Of a stretch of 64,000 nt of DNA, positions 19,526 through 28,483 are shown piece by piece; the first letter of the stretch is position 1, and the number at the start of each line of letters is the position of its first letter. Below the pieces are notes generated by a model, which was not told the origin of the DNA, searched no databases, and saw nothing but the letters and a program-made list of their open reading frames with translations. Where the stretch lies: the IMG/VR virus record IMGVR_UViG_3300027861_000001, positions 62,001-126,000 of that record; one strand, 5' to 3'. The translations under genes were made by a program, and so were the position numbers. The DNA comes from a virus.

Positions 19526-20116
19526 TTATATCCTTATTATCTGCTTACCCTTCTTTAAAGTAATTTCCAAATTGGTTAATTTCTTCTCTTCAAAATAAGC
19601 AACTCCATAACCTTTATGAATCATTGGTAGTGAAATACAAAACGTATTCTTGTGAAATTTTGTTTTGTAAGCATGGACGTGCCCAAAGACATAAATACTG
19701 GGACTGATATAGTTTAATAAATCCCTCAGAACAAGCTCACCTTTTCCTTCAAACATACCATAAGGTGCCTGATGGGTTACTAGGATATCTACATTAATCA
19801 TATGTGAAATATTAAGAACGCTACGAAAAGTTTTCTTATTTAATAATCCATTTAACCCAGCTATCGCTAATCCATTTATTACTTGATAAGACACTAACCT
19901 AGTAAAGAACTCAGCATTGTCATGATTACCTTTAACAAAGTAACCTTCTTTTTGCCACTTATCTATTATCTTAATGTTCTCTGGTGTTACATCCTCAGTA
20001 GTACCAACGTCTCCAACCGAGATAAAGAAATCAAACGGTTTTTCTGCTTCCAGAACAGCGTCTAATTCTTCAAACTTACCATGAACATCACCTATTAACA
20101 GTATCTTCGTCATCAT
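19526..20116 (-). CDS. Metallophosphoesterase (calcineurin-like)
   Basis: A 196-residue protein. Motifs in order: GDVHGKFEEL, SVGDVG, GNHDNAEFF, a THQAP block and FGHVHAYK. These are the five metal-binding blocks of calcineurin-like phosphoesterases in the YfcE/MJ0936 range. Probably a phosphodiesterase or phosphatase acting on nucleotides or RNA ends. It overlaps the sigma-like gene by 29 nt. Confidence 0.88.
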   Translation of the reverse strand: MMTKILLIGDVHGKFEELDAVLEAEKPFDFFISVGDVGTTEDVTPENIKIIDKWQKEGYFVKGNHDNAEFFTRLVSYQVINGLAIAGLNGLLNKKTFRSVLNISHMINVDILVTHQAPYGMFEGKGELVLRDLLNYISPSIYVFGHVHAYKTKFHKNTFCISLPMIHKGYGVAYFEEKKLTNLEITLKKGKQIIRI

Positions 20117-20534
20117 CTAATTTAACCTTACCGTCAGAACCAAACACAAAGTTGAATATATTAATTTGTCGATTGATTCTGTACCCTGAGCGTGTTATCA
20201 CATACTCGCAAAACTTTTTTTCTTCTTCTGTAACTTCTCTTTTAAGCTTCTCTTCTACTAAAGAAATCACTTGTGCGTCGTCCATACCCATAGCGCAAGA
20301 AAGCTTCTCCACTAACGAATTAAAGCTTCTATACAACGTAGCGAGATGGATGTCAAGCATCTGGGCAACCTCTTTAGGGGTGTACTGCTCTTTGAACAAA
20401 TCCAATATTTGCTGTTCCTTTTTTGTTAATAAATCTTGTTTATACAACGTTGAAGCTGCAATATCCAAGTCTAACCTATCATCTTCGCTTACTTTATAAT
20501 AATTCTTAATAATGAATTTAACAATAACTGACAT
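20088..20534 (-). CDS. Sigma-factor-like HTH protein
   Basis: A 148-residue protein. The centre, LTKKEQQILDLFKEQYTPKEVAQMLDIHLATLYRSF, fits sigma70 region 4 / LuxR-type HTH. A charged N-terminus and an acidic C-terminus (DDDEDTVNR) flank it. There is no region 2, so it is not a complete sigma factor. A late-gene activator or anti-sigma-type adaptor is plausible, which would explain why the structural genes lack the TTGACA-type promoters. Confidence 0.7.
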   Translation of the reverse strand: MSVIVKFIIKNYYKVSEDDRLDLDIAASTLYKQDLLTKKEQQILDLFKEQYTPKEVAQMLDIHLATLYRSFNSLVEKLSCAMGMDDAQVISLVEEKLKREVTEEEKKFCEYVITRSGYRINRQINIFNFVFGSDGKVKLDDDEDTVNR

Positions 20535-20537
20535 TAC

Positions 20538-21281
20538 TTATCGCATCCACGGCTCTAGTTTCCTCGTCTTATCTAAGCAATGTTCTAAGAAGAAGCAGCG
20601 AGAACAGTCTCTTCCAAGGTGTCTAACATATACACCCGACCTCATTTTTTTCTCTAGCTTATCTAGCTCACCAGCCAGCATTTCAAAATCTTTCTCTGTC
20701 CTAGTAGTAACTAAATCCTTCATAGTTCCTAAGTGCCTAAGAATCAGACTACTTTCTGGTTCACCAAACAATTTACGATACGCATAACTATACATAGTAA
20801 ATTGTAAATCAAAGTCTAGTTGAAGTTGTGTAGGTTTCACACCAGTTTTATAATCTATTACTCTTTTTCTATCATCTATTTGGTCTATAACACCGATAAG
20901 TGTATGATTACCTATTGGTAATCCACCACCTGAAAAACCAAAGCGATACTCAAGCTCTTTTGGTGCTTTTATGCCTTTTACAAAGTTATCATAGTATGTA
21001 CCAAGCATTTCTTGACCTTTATCCAACTTTTTTATATACTCATTATTAACTGTATAACTGATGTTGGCTTGTGCATTAGCAGTAATCCACTCAGTCTTAA
21101 ACAGCTTTATCCAAGCATCTCTTGGTAAGTCATTAACATAACCTAAATGAATTGCTTTATGAACAGCTGTACCAAAAACAGATGCGGCTGTTTCTTGTAG
21201 TTGAACTTTCTTTATGTATCGCAAGTAGTATTGATACTCGCAAGCCATAAAACTATTCACCATTGTATACGAAAACCTCAT
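20538..21281 (-). CDS. PD-(D/E)XK nuclease, RecB/Cas4 type
   Basis: A 247-residue protein. FGTAVHKAIH (active His), LIGVIDQIDD and VIDYKTG (D...DxK), then a Gln-containing QFTMYSYAY motif. CEYQYYL near residue 14 and CSRCFFLEHC at the C-terminus provide four Cys for an iron-sulphur cluster, as in AddB/Cas4. It is likely a 5'-3' exonuclease for recombination, consistent with RecA downstream. Confidence 0.88.
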   Translation of the reverse strand: MRFSYTMVNSFMACEYQYYLRYIKKVQLQETAASVFGTAVHKAIHLGYVNDLPRDAWIKLFKTEWITANAQANISYTVNNEYIKKLDKGQEMLGTYYDNFVKGIKAPKELEYRFGFSGGGLPIGNHTLIGVIDQIDDRKRVIDYKTGVKPTQLQLDFDLQFTMYSYAYRKLFGEPESSLILRHLGTMKDLVTTRTEKDFEMLAGELDKLEKKMRSGVYVRHLGRDCSRCFFLEHCLDKTRKLEPWMR

Positions 21282-21643
21282 TATACTCCTTTTTCAGTGG
21301 TTGGAATACCACCGGCTCTGCTTATGTGATAATTATCACTTACATAAAATTCTTTGGTTGCTTTCCACACATCCATATCGTTGTACACTTGTCGCATCTC
21401 TCGTTTCTTTTCCTTTATATCTAATCTATACTGGACTAGTGCCAACTTCTGCTCTTCGTTGTTACCAATTATTTTTACTTGGTCTACTATTTTTCCCTTT
21501 TTCTTTGCGTTTAATGCCTCCATAACACACTCTGCCTCATACAACCTCAAATCATCTTCCATTCCTTCACATTCAGCCCTAAGATCAGTTACCCTTCTTA
21601 ACAGCCTCGCATATTCGTCAGTGTCTGGTCTGCTAACTATCAT
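21281..21643 (-). CDS. Coiled-coil protein, 120 aa
   Basis: Heptad-like helices (LLRRVTDLRAECEGMEDDLRLYEAECV and a second Lys/Glu-rich helix) dominate. No known domain. It is placed between the nuclease and RecA, so it may be a recombination accessory factor; inference from context only. Confidence 0.65.
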   Translation of the reverse strand: MIVSRPDTDEYARLLRRVTDLRAECEGMEDDLRLYEAECVMEALNAKKKGKIVDQVKIIGNNEEQKLALVQYRLDIKEKKREMRQVYNDMDVWKATKEFYVSDNYHISRAGGIPTTEKGV

Positions 21644-21652
21644 AAATCCCCT

Positions 21653-21835
21653 TTACGTTTTTATTATACTTCTACTAAGCATCGGGAGGCCACCAAGGTT
21701 GTTCTTTGGTGTCCAATTTGCATATAACCATTTAAGTCCATCATAAACAGTAAGTTCTGGTCTAACCTCTTCATCTACCATATTCCAAAGCTCAAAACAA
21801 GCCTCAAACCACGCGTCCGATAAATTGCTATCCAT
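21653..21835 (-). CDS. Hypothetical protein, 60 aa
   Basis: Start MDSNLSDAWFEACF at 21835 overlaps the end of recA by 8 nt; a longer reading would sit inside recA. Contains two Trp-rich helices. Function unknown. Confidence 0.55.
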   Translation of the reverse strand: MDSNLSDAWFEACFELWNMVDEEVRPELTVYDGLKWLYANWTPKNNLGGLPMLSRSIIKT

Positions 21836-22847
21836 CTGATTCATCAACCTCGTCATCTTGATTTTGTTCAATAGAAACGATGGACTCCGCAAGATATTTT
21901 ACCTTCAACTCTTCTTCAAACTCAGGATGTTCTAATACATAATCAGCAACTTTGCTCAAACCTTGCCACCTTAACTCAGTGCCATAATTATACCATGCTC
22001 CAGACTTTTCTAATATATTTGATTCTACACAAACCCTAAGTAAATCTTTAGTTTTATCAATACCTGTTAAATGACAAACATCAAACTCGGTAGTTCCGTG
22101 CGGTGTTACGTCGTCAAATTTAGCTTTCTGAACAATAACATCACTTATATGTCTTGCGTTTACTTTATCCACATCATGCTTATTCATTCTAATTTTCAAG
22201 TCTGTGTAATACTGTAACGCTCTACCACCAATGGGTTTTTCATATGCCATGAAGCTAGACCCCGACATGTCTATTCTTAAATGATTAACAACGATTAAAA
22301 TAGCCTCTCTAGTCCTAAGAACAATATTATTTTTATCCAAAAATCTACTTATTAATCTAGCTTTAGCACCTATCGCGTTATCGTCCGGTGTTAAACCACC
22401 TATAGAATCAACTATAAATACCTTAGCGTCTGAGTTTCTTAAAAGTTCGCTAAGAACATCAAGAGTGTCTTCTCCGTTGTCTGTCCTCCAAACAACCCAA
22501 TTATCAGAATTAACATCTACTCCGATAGATGTTGCATGCTCTGCTGAGTATGTTTCTAACGGAATTAAAACAGTCTCTAATCCTGCCCCTAAAGCACTTG
22601 CAGATATATGATAAGAAAGAGTAGTTTTTCCTGCCCCCTCTGGGCCATATACCTGAACAATAGTACCACCAGGAATACCACCGCCTAGAATTCTGTCTAG
22701 GCTTAAAATACCAGTAGGTAGCTTCCAACTAGCTTTACCTGTTGGAATATCAACACCAATCTTCTTTTTCTTTTTGTCTTTAGATGCCGGTTTAGCATCA
22801 TTCTCCTTTTTTATGGTTTGAACTATATCTCTTGCACTTTTCCCCAT
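21828..22847 (-). CDS. recA: RecA-like recombinase
   Basis: A 339-residue protein. Walker A GPEGAGKTT at 68-76, Walker B KVFIVDSIGG near 140, VVNHLR in place of the usual NQIR, PIGGRALQYYTDLKIRM, and a C-terminal ILEKSGAWYNYGTELRWQG block typical of RecA. The Lys-rich N-terminus (KDKKKKK) is phage-specific. It performs homologous strand exchange. It overlaps the dCMP deaminase by 25 nt. Confidence 0.93.
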   Translation of the reverse strand: MGKSARDIVQTIKKENDAKPASKDKKKKKIGVDIPTGKASWKLPTGILSLDRILGGGIPGGTIVQVYGPEGAGKTTLSYHISASALGAGLETVLIPLETYSAEHATSIGVDVNSDNWVVWRTDNGEDTLDVLSELLRNSDAKVFIVDSIGGLTPDDNAIGAKARLISRFLDKNNIVLRTREAILIVVNHLRIDMSGSSFMAYEKPIGGRALQYYTDLKIRMNKHDVDKVNARHISDVIVQKAKFDDVTPHGTTEFDVCHLTGIDKTKDLLRVCVESNILEKSGAWYNYGTELRWQGLSKVADYVLEHPEFEEELKVKYLAESIVSIEQNQDDEVDESDG

Positions 22848-23386
22848 ATCCTATCCTCCGAAATAACTTCGACTTTTACTCCTGCATCCCTTAACATGTC
22901 CTTACTTTTTAATCCTACTTTCCAAGCCTCAGTCCACTCTACACAAACTATCCTAGCTATTTTTGCGTTAATTAACTCTTTAGCACAATTAGGACATGGT
23001 ACAGGACAATAACAATAAAGTGTTGATCCCTCTATAGAAACTCCGAATCTGGCTGCTTGACAAATTACATTTGCTTCAGCGTGTACTGCTGGACAATGCT
23101 CCATCCCCTCTCCAGATGCGTATCCCATTTCTCTCCTAGGACAAATATCACTTTGTTTTGTAGGTTTGTAATCACCCTTACTGTCTCTGTACTCACAATG
23201 AGTAATACCAGAAGCAGGTCCATTATACCCAGTAGAAACTATGTGATTGTCTTTAACCGCAACAGCCCCTATTTTCCTAGATAAACACTTACTGTGCTCT
23301 GAAACTAAATTAGCTACCTTTAAAAAATGAATATCTAGTATTAACTGTCTTTGTCTTTCTTCTGCTACTGTTCTGTTACTAGTCAC
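22823..23386 (-). CDS. Deoxycytidylate deaminase (dCMP deaminase)
   Basis: A 187-residue protein with GTG start (GGAG ten bases before). CKIG-like N-part, GYNGPASGITHC, HAEANVI (zinc His and catalytic Glu) and PCPNC (zinc Cys pair) are the ComEB/T4 gp cd family signature, with the extra Cys/His structural zinc. It makes dUMP for ThyA (27325-27963), consistent with the nucleotide pathway in this cassette. Confidence 0.93.
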   Translation of the reverse strand: MTSNRTVAEERQRQLILDIHFLKVANLVSEHSKCLSRKIGAVAVKDNHIVSTGYNGPASGITHCEYRDSKGDYKPTKQSDICPRREMGYASGEGMEHCPAVHAEANVICQAARFGVSIEGSTLYCYCPVPCPNCAKELINAKIARIVCVEWTEAWKVGLKSKDMLRDAGVKVEVISEDRIWGKVQEI

Positions 23387-23405
23387 TTATTACCGTCTCC
23401 AATCA

Positions 23406-25340
23406 TTATTTTGGTATTAAATATAACTGTTGCCTATCTGTATTATCTTCGGGGTGGTTTTCTCCACCCCACGCATCTTTAATTTCCAAATCCACTAATA
23501 TAGGAACTTGTTTAAGGAATTTCCTTGCACCTTCAATCATGGTATCATTAACAATGCGAGCCGCTATTATTGCATTTTCTTCAGGAACCTCAACGCACAC
23601 CTCATCATGAATTGTGTTTACAAGTCTACCACCAATTTTTTGTAGTGGATAGAACATTAGAATAATGGCTGTTTTCGTCATGTCAGCACTTGTACCTTGA
23701 ATTGGATGATTTTTTCCAACTCTTATATAATAATTTTCCAACCTTCTACGCTCTTTAAAGTCAATGTCCCTTTTACTAAGGTCTGGAAACCACCTACAAC
23801 GCCCACCAACAGTTCTAGTTAATCCTTTCTCTAAAGCCTTATTACCTGCGTTAGTTAAGTACTCAATCAGAACACTGTAAGTATTTTTATATCTTTCCAA
23901 ATGTTCAGCAGCCACACTTAAACTACAACCTATTCTTTCGGACAAGGTTTTAACTTCCATTCCATAAATGATTCCAAAGTTCAAAGTTTTTGCTGCCCTA
24001 CGAAGATCATCATCAACGTCCTCAGTATCATACATGTCTCTGGCTGTTGACCAATGCAAGTCTTCACCTTTAGCAAGAGCAGCTAGCATTAATGGATCAC
24101 CACTCAACTCAGCGGCTAATCTAAGCTCTATTTGAGAATAGTCAGCCACAATAAACTTACAACCTTTCTCTGGAACAAAACACGCTCTCAAGATTTTTCC
24201 GTCTTTTCCCTTCTTCTTTATATTCTGAAGATTTGGGTCTGAGCTGCTAAGTCTACCACTATCTGTCCCAGTTTGATGAAATCTGGCGTGTATCCTCCCA
24301 TCTTTAGCAATGTGCCCAAGCAAGCTCTCTCCGAATGTCTTTTCAACCTGCTTAACTTCCCTATAATCAACCAAGCTTTTTATAATTTGTTTCTTTTTAT
24401 CGTCATCACACATAGATATAGCATAAAGCAAAGTAGCGTTATTGGTCAATCCTTTTCTAGTTACTTTATTAGCTCTATTTAAGTCAATTCCTACCGCATC
24501 AAATGCTTCATTTACTTGTTGCCAACTATCTAGATTAAGAACTGGTGGTGGTTTAGGAACAGCGTTATTTTTGTACGGTGTTCCATCCTTCTTTATCCTC
24601 ACAGGTTTTGGTGGAGGTGGTAATGGAGCAGGAAGCTCATCACGTAAGAACCGACTCAAATTAAACACTCTCTCATTAATTTGTACTAATGTTTTTCTCC
24701 ACTTAACAGCATCAAGCTTTATACCAGCAATCTCCATATGAGCAATAGGTTCTATTAACCTAAACTCTAGGTTCGATATGGCAGTCATCTTAAACTCTTT
24801 TATATACCTTTGCTGATTCTTCATGATATCAATTAGATACCAAACATCCAGCGCGGAATACTCTAACTGCTCGTCAGTAAAAACACCATTCTCGTGGTCG
24901 AAGTCAACAAACGTTTGCCTTACCTGCTTATCAAGAGTAACATCACAATACTTCTTAACTAGCTGTAATAAGTTTGTGCGAACATTGTACATACCAGCAT
25001 GTAGTAATTTCTCAGCAATTTGTGTATCATATATTCCCTTTACTGATATGCCAGCTTTAACATATAACATTTTGTAATCAAAATTTGCATTTTGAATAAT
25101 TTTAGTATATGCTCTATCTTCTAACACTTCCTTAAGTGGGGATAAATCAACCTTCCTTGCATCAATTACGTATGCCACATCACCAACCAACAACTGAACA
25201 AGCAACAGTTTAACGTTATCATCTAAATAATCTAGTCCAGTAGTTTCTGTATCTAGAGGAATAAATTGTTGTTTCTTTGCTTCTTCAACTATATTAGGAA
25301 CGTCTTCTTGTTTAATAATATATTTGTATATTAAGTCCAT
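23406..25340 (-). CDS. Family A DNA polymerase with 3'-5' exonuclease
   Basis: A 644-residue protein. Exo I LDTETTGLD (about 28-36), exo II NANFDYKML, exo III YSALDVWYL; polymerase motif A DYSQIELR near 399, motif B RRAAKTLNFGIIYG and motif C IHDEVCVE near 576. There is no 5'-3' exonuclease, so it is a phage replicative Pol A. Pro-rich insert (PAPLPPPPKP) between exo and pol. The stop overlaps the ATG of nothing; ATG 25340 overlaps the upstream stop (TAATG). Confidence 0.95.
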   Translation of the reverse strand: MDLIYKYIIKQEDVPNIVEEAKKQQFIPLDTETTGLDYLDDNVKLLLVQLLVGDVAYVIDARKVDLSPLKEVLEDRAYTKIIQNANFDYKMLYVKAGISVKGIYDTQIAEKLLHAGMYNVRTNLLQLVKKYCDVTLDKQVRQTFVDFDHENGVFTDEQLEYSALDVWYLIDIMKNQQRYIKEFKMTAISNLEFRLIEPIAHMEIAGIKLDAVKWRKTLVQINERVFNLSRFLRDELPAPLPPPPKPVRIKKDGTPYKNNAVPKPPPVLNLDSWQQVNEAFDAVGIDLNRANKVTRKGLTNNATLLYAISMCDDDKKKQIIKSLVDYREVKQVEKTFGESLLGHIAKDGRIHARFHQTGTDSGRLSSSDPNLQNIKKKGKDGKILRACFVPEKGCKFIVADYSQIELRLAAELSGDPLMLAALAKGEDLHWSTARDMYDTEDVDDDLRRAAKTLNFGIIYGMEVKTLSERIGCSLSVAAEHLERYKNTYSVLIEYLTNAGNKALEKGLTRTVGGRCRWFPDLSKRDIDFKERRRLENYYIRVGKNHPIQGTSADMTKTAIILMFYPLQKIGGRLVNTIHDEVCVEVPEENAIIAARIVNDTMIEGARKFLKQVPILVDLEIKDAWGGENHPEDNTDRQQLYLIPK

Positions 25341-25681
25341 TAAAGTGTCCCATCAGCACTAGTATATGTATAAGGCCCAGTTGTTGTTATAGTTGTCGTA
25401 TCGTAAGTAGGGTTGCTTGTTGTAGCCCAAGAACTCCCACCGTCCGAATACGTATACGGAATATTCCAAGCAGGTGTACTAGGATTAAGATTATCTTTTA
25501 GATGTTCTACTATTTGAATCAATGCAGCTTCTCTGCCTAACCCTTGTGCCATAAGAGCCTCAAACATTCCTTGAAGATTGTCATCTGAGAATATCTTCTC
25601 TTGCGTAAAACATTGAAATCTTTGATCACAAGTCTCACACAAACATTTTTTGGTTCCAGCTTTACTTTTGTGGTTTATCAT
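25340..25681 (-). CDS. Tagged protein in replication operon (CxxCxxRFxCFT near N-terminus)
   Basis: A 113-residue protein. Start MINHKSKAGTKK at 25681, overlapping the upstream gene by 20 nt. The tag CETCDQRFQCFTQ is at about 15-27, followed by a helix and a Ser/Thr/Tyr/Gly-rich disordered tail (repeats of TYT/GPYTYT). Only tagged protein beside DNA polymerase, and with the tag N-terminal. It may link the tag's partner with the replisome; inference. Confidence 0.7.
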   Translation of the reverse strand: MINHKSKAGTKKCLCETCDQRFQCFTQEKIFSDDNLQGMFEALMAQGLGREAALIQIVEHLKDNLNPSTPAWNIPYTYSDGGSSWATTSNPTYDTTTITTTGPYTYTSADGTL

Positions 25682-26030
25682 TCTTTTCACACTCACAATT
25701 AGTACAAGAGTCAGCGTCTTCACTACACCCAAACGCCAAGTCAATATAGTTGTGTGCATCAAAAATAGTGTCTTTAACAGACTCGTTCTCAGGTGTTTTA
25801 CCTTGACTTTTAAGATTGTTCCATCTATCCATCTTCAGCATCAATAAGAACATTGCGCAATCTTGAGAACTTCGACGTGGATCGATGTCTAAAGTCTTAC
25901 AAAGAACATGCATCCTCTTAAAGTTACTCAGAACATCTGTTGTCGCATAATCGTGACTCTTTCCTATTAATAATTTTTGTCTTTCCTTCTCAATATCTTT
26001 TACTAATTTCTCAAATTCCTTTCCTTCCAC
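25662..26030 (-). CDS. DUF1599-type protein (nucleotide modification associated)
   Basis: A 122-residue protein. KSHDYATTDVLSNFKRM, a MLKMDRWNNL segment, and a late DTIFDAHNYIDLAF match DUF1599/NMAD1, a helical MazG-like family often found with modified-base genes. It ends with a CTNCEC cluster. It could bind or hydrolyse nucleotides; unproven. Confidence 0.75.
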   Translation of the reverse strand: MEGKEFEKLVKDIEKERQKLLIGKSHDYATTDVLSNFKRMHVLCKTLDIDPRRSSQDCAMFLLMLKMDRWNNLKSQGKTPENESVKDTIFDAHNYIDLAFGCSEDADSCTNCECEKNDKPQK

Positions 26031-26041
26031 TGCTAGTTCTC

Positions 26042-26380
26042 CTAATTATTTATTACTGGTACTATGTTTGGTAAAAATATGCTGCTAACTTCTAGTGTAG
26101 GATGATAATCTTTACTTATAACCACCCTAAAGGACTGAACACCACGAAGCATAGACTCACCCGCAAATAAAAGTGTATTTTCTGGAGTACCATCACTTAA
26201 AAGCGTATATTCACCAAGTAAAGCGATGTTTCCCAAACCTTCTACCAGCTCGCTATTTATAACCACAGCGATTTTATCCAAGTCTGCCCATATCTCTATC
26301 AACTTAATGTCTTTAACCTCGTTATCATCAATAAAAACTTTTGTGTTTTGATATGAACCATCACCTTTTATTATTAACAT
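26042..26380 (-). CDS. Hypothetical protein, 112 aa
   Basis: Begins MLIIKGDGSYQNTKVFIDDNE and is mostly beta (LLGEYTLLSDG, ESMLRGVQSFRVVI). No family recognised; such short beta proteins sit in replication operons as virion or inhibitor proteins. TAATG coupling to the exonuclease gene. Confidence 0.6.
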   Translation of the reverse strand: MLIIKGDGSYQNTKVFIDDNEVKDIKLIEIWADLDKIAVVINSELVEGLGNIALLGEYTLLSDGTPENTLLFAGESMLRGVQSFRVVISKDYHPTLEVSSIFLPNIVPVINN

Positions 26381-27315
26381 TACCTTGCCACCGAAATTAA
26401 AGTTGCAGACTTACTACCTTTTCTAACTCTATTGACAGCACCACAAGCTTCACATCTATATGTTTGATAAATATTAACTGTAGCCCTATACGGTTTAGTA
26501 AGTTCTGTCAGTTTCAAACCACCACAATTAGCACAAACTTTCTCATCCGTGTCTAGGTACATTCCCATATTAGGGTGACTCTTAACCCAAGGACGTAATT
26601 TTATGTATACTTCCTCTAGTAGTTGAACATCTTGCCTATTATATACAACCATATTATCAAGAGACTCTTGGTCACCATTCATACATCCAGACCACAGCGC
26701 AAAAGAAGTTTTTATCTTGCTGTCACCAACAAGTTGAAACCCTAACCAATCTAGTTTGCGACTCGTAAAGTACATTTTTTTAGTCACTTTTAGTGTGTCT
26801 ATGCTCTGGTACGGTGATGGAGGTAGCATATCGTACATCATGAACCTTCCGTTCACCCAAGGTAAATCAAAGTTATCTCCATTGTGTGATATTATAATAT
26901 CTGCCTCGTCAATCAGCTCCCACAATGCTTTCACAACTTGTTTGTCGTTACCAGCTTTAGCATCCTTTGGTGATATACAAGCACTCATTACTGTGTCACT
27001 GAACAACCACTTCGCAGACCAACATATAATGTACGCCGGTCTAACAATTTGGTCAATACTAATGTTCTGTTTAAACAACCCCCAAGAATAAACTACGTTC
27101 GGGGCTGTCTCTATGTCAAATACCAGAATTTTAGCTTCTTTTTTCTCTGTTAAGGTCGTCATCAACCTAGTTATTTTGTTGTGAACAGCGTCCCTAGAGA
27201 AATTTTCCGAAAATTCGTTAGTCATCATTTCAGCAATTTTTGATTCGCTGAAACGTTGCTCATCAGCATGTAGGCTAACAAGCTTACTTACTTTTGGTTG
27301 TGTCCAATCAATCAT
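26380..27315 (-). CDS. RNase H-like 3'-5' exonuclease (YprB-like) with zinc ribbon
   Basis: A 311-residue protein. An N-terminal HTH-like helix bundle (about 1-55); then exo motif I LVFDIETAP, IISHNGDNFDLPW, and YNRQDVQLLEEVY (motif III), the DnaQ-like YprB family. The C-terminus has CANCGGLKL and CEACGAVNR, a zinc ribbon. Probably a DNA exonuclease used in recombination or repair. Between DUF1599/beta protein and ThyA. Confidence 0.85.
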   Translation of the reverse strand: MIDWTQPKVSKLVSLHADEQRFSESKIAEMMTNEFSENFSRDAVHNKITRLMTTLTEKKEAKILVFDIETAPNVVYSWGLFKQNISIDQIVRPAYIICWSAKWLFSDTVMSACISPKDAKAGNDKQVVKALWELIDEADIIISHNGDNFDLPWVNGRFMMYDMLPPSPYQSIDTLKVTKKMYFTSRKLDWLGFQLVGDSKIKTSFALWSGCMNGDQESLDNMVVYNRQDVQLLEEVYIKLRPWVKSHPNMGMYLDTDEKVCANCGGLKLTELTKPYRATVNIYQTYRCEACGAVNRVRKGSKSATLISVAR

Positions 27316-27324
27316 GTTTTCTCC

Positions 27325-27963
27325 TTACAACTCTCTTGCCCAATCCCAAGCATATTCGTATAAATGTAATCCTTTACTAGTTGCTATCAGTTCACCATCA
27401 TCAACACCTATAGCTTTTGCCATAGACTCTTTTAGCAACTGTAATCCACCTAGGTTCACAGGGAATCCTCCCCACAAATCCCATGAACGAAAATAAACAA
27501 AAAAGTTCAACTTACCTTCTTTTATTCTTGTATCAACAACACGCAGACATGGTGGATGTTCTTGATAAATAGAACCAACATCACCAATGTTCATCGTAAG
27601 TTGATTACACTCATGCCCGTCTCTGTCATACCTTAACAACACTTCAGTAAGTTGAGGAACCAAGTATTGCCCATAAGTATAAATCTCATTTGCTTCTAAG
27701 CAATTCCTAAGAAGCTCTTCACTGTGGTAATGTTCAATTTCCTTATCAGTGCAAGGGCTTGGAATTCCGTCTGGAATATCTGGTGCTAATGGTTTTGTAG
27801 ATGGTTGTTTAATTTGAACAGTTACAAAATCAAATTCCAATCTTCTTGTCCCTTCAAAACTCCCCTTATCAATAGTGTATATATTTCCTTTCTTTAAAAT
27901 CTCTCTGTTGCACAGAAAGAACGCTTCCGACAAGTCTCTTGCTTCAATTGTTGTTATGTTCAC
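27325..27963 (-). CDS. thyA: Thymidylate synthase ThyA-type
   Basis: A 212-residue protein with GTG start (TAGTG coupling). PPCLRVVD provides the catalytic Cys (near residue 138), FRSWDLWGGFPVNL the dUMP site, and LHLYEYAW the C-terminal signature. It is shorter than E. coli ThyA (264), as in phage and archaeal forms, and the N-terminal Arg loop is divergent. It could also be a dUMP/dCMP hydroxymethylase, since those share these motifs. Works with the dCMP deaminase. Confidence 0.85.
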   Translation of the reverse strand: MNITTIEARDLSEAFFLCNREILKKGNIYTIDKGSFEGTRRLEFDFVTVQIKQPSTKPLAPDIPDGIPSPCTDKEIEHYHSEELLRNCLEANEIYTYGQYLVPQLTEVLLRYDRDGHECNQLTMNIGDVGSIYQEHPPCLRVVDTRIKEGKLNFFVYFRSWDLWGGFPVNLGGLQLLKESMAKAIGVDDGELIATSKGLHLYEYAWDWAREL

Positions 27964-28469
27964 TACTTATTCTTTCCTTTTTTAAGTCTATCATTTTCTG
28001 CTTGTAAAGCAAAAATTTGATCTTTTAGCTCCTTGTTTTCCATAGCTACTTGTGTAGCGTTTGAAATAAGACCATCTACTCTTTTGTAATCTATATACAA
28101 ATCATTTACTTCTTCTAATAGTGTAGACATTACCTCGAACGGGATTATAAGGTACTTTTCGTTGGTAAACTTAAGTTTCATTGCCCAAAACGGAAGAAAC
28201 TCCATTTGTTTAGATTGCTCTTTGTGCTTATCGAACCATTCTCTTTTTAAGGTCATTGATTTGGCTCTTGCGTCTGGTCTAGAGTAACCGTGTTTACACT
28301 CACCAACCATTAATTTTGATAACCACGGAAAGTCCCATCTACAATCTCCAGCCAACCTAGTTATCCCCTCAGTAGTACCATAAGCTCCTGACCTAGGAAC
28401 TCTCTTTCCATAACTACCAGCTAAATCAGCTGTTTCTCTTTCGAACTCTTGTCCTTTTTTGGTTGCCAT
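27963..28469 (-). CDS. PD-(D/E)XK-type endonuclease with coiled-coil end
   Basis: A 168-residue protein. KGQEFERETADLAG, RRVPRSGAYG-like basic turn (KRVPRSGAYG), GDCRWDF and VGECKHG make a D...E-x-K catalytic centre of Holliday-junction-resolvase or VRR-like nucleases. The C-terminus is a coiled coil (KDQIFALQAENDRLKKG). Likely a resolvase or structure-specific nuclease for phage recombination. Lies between DnaB and ThyA. Confidence 0.78.
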   Translation of the reverse strand: MATKKGQEFERETADLAGSYGKRVPRSGAYGTTEGITRLAGDCRWDFPWLSKLMVGECKHGYSRPDARAKSMTLKREWFDKHKEQSKQMEFLPFWAMKLKFTNEKYLIIPFEVMSTLLEEVNDLYIDYKRVDGLISNATQVAMENKELKDQIFALQAENDRLKKGKNK

Positions 28470-28483
28470 AAACTCCTCACTTA

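Noticed and set aside
20538-21281. CRISPR-Cas Cas4
   Set aside because: The nuclease is Cas4/RecB-like, but no Cas genes or repeats are present, and its neighbours are recombination genes.
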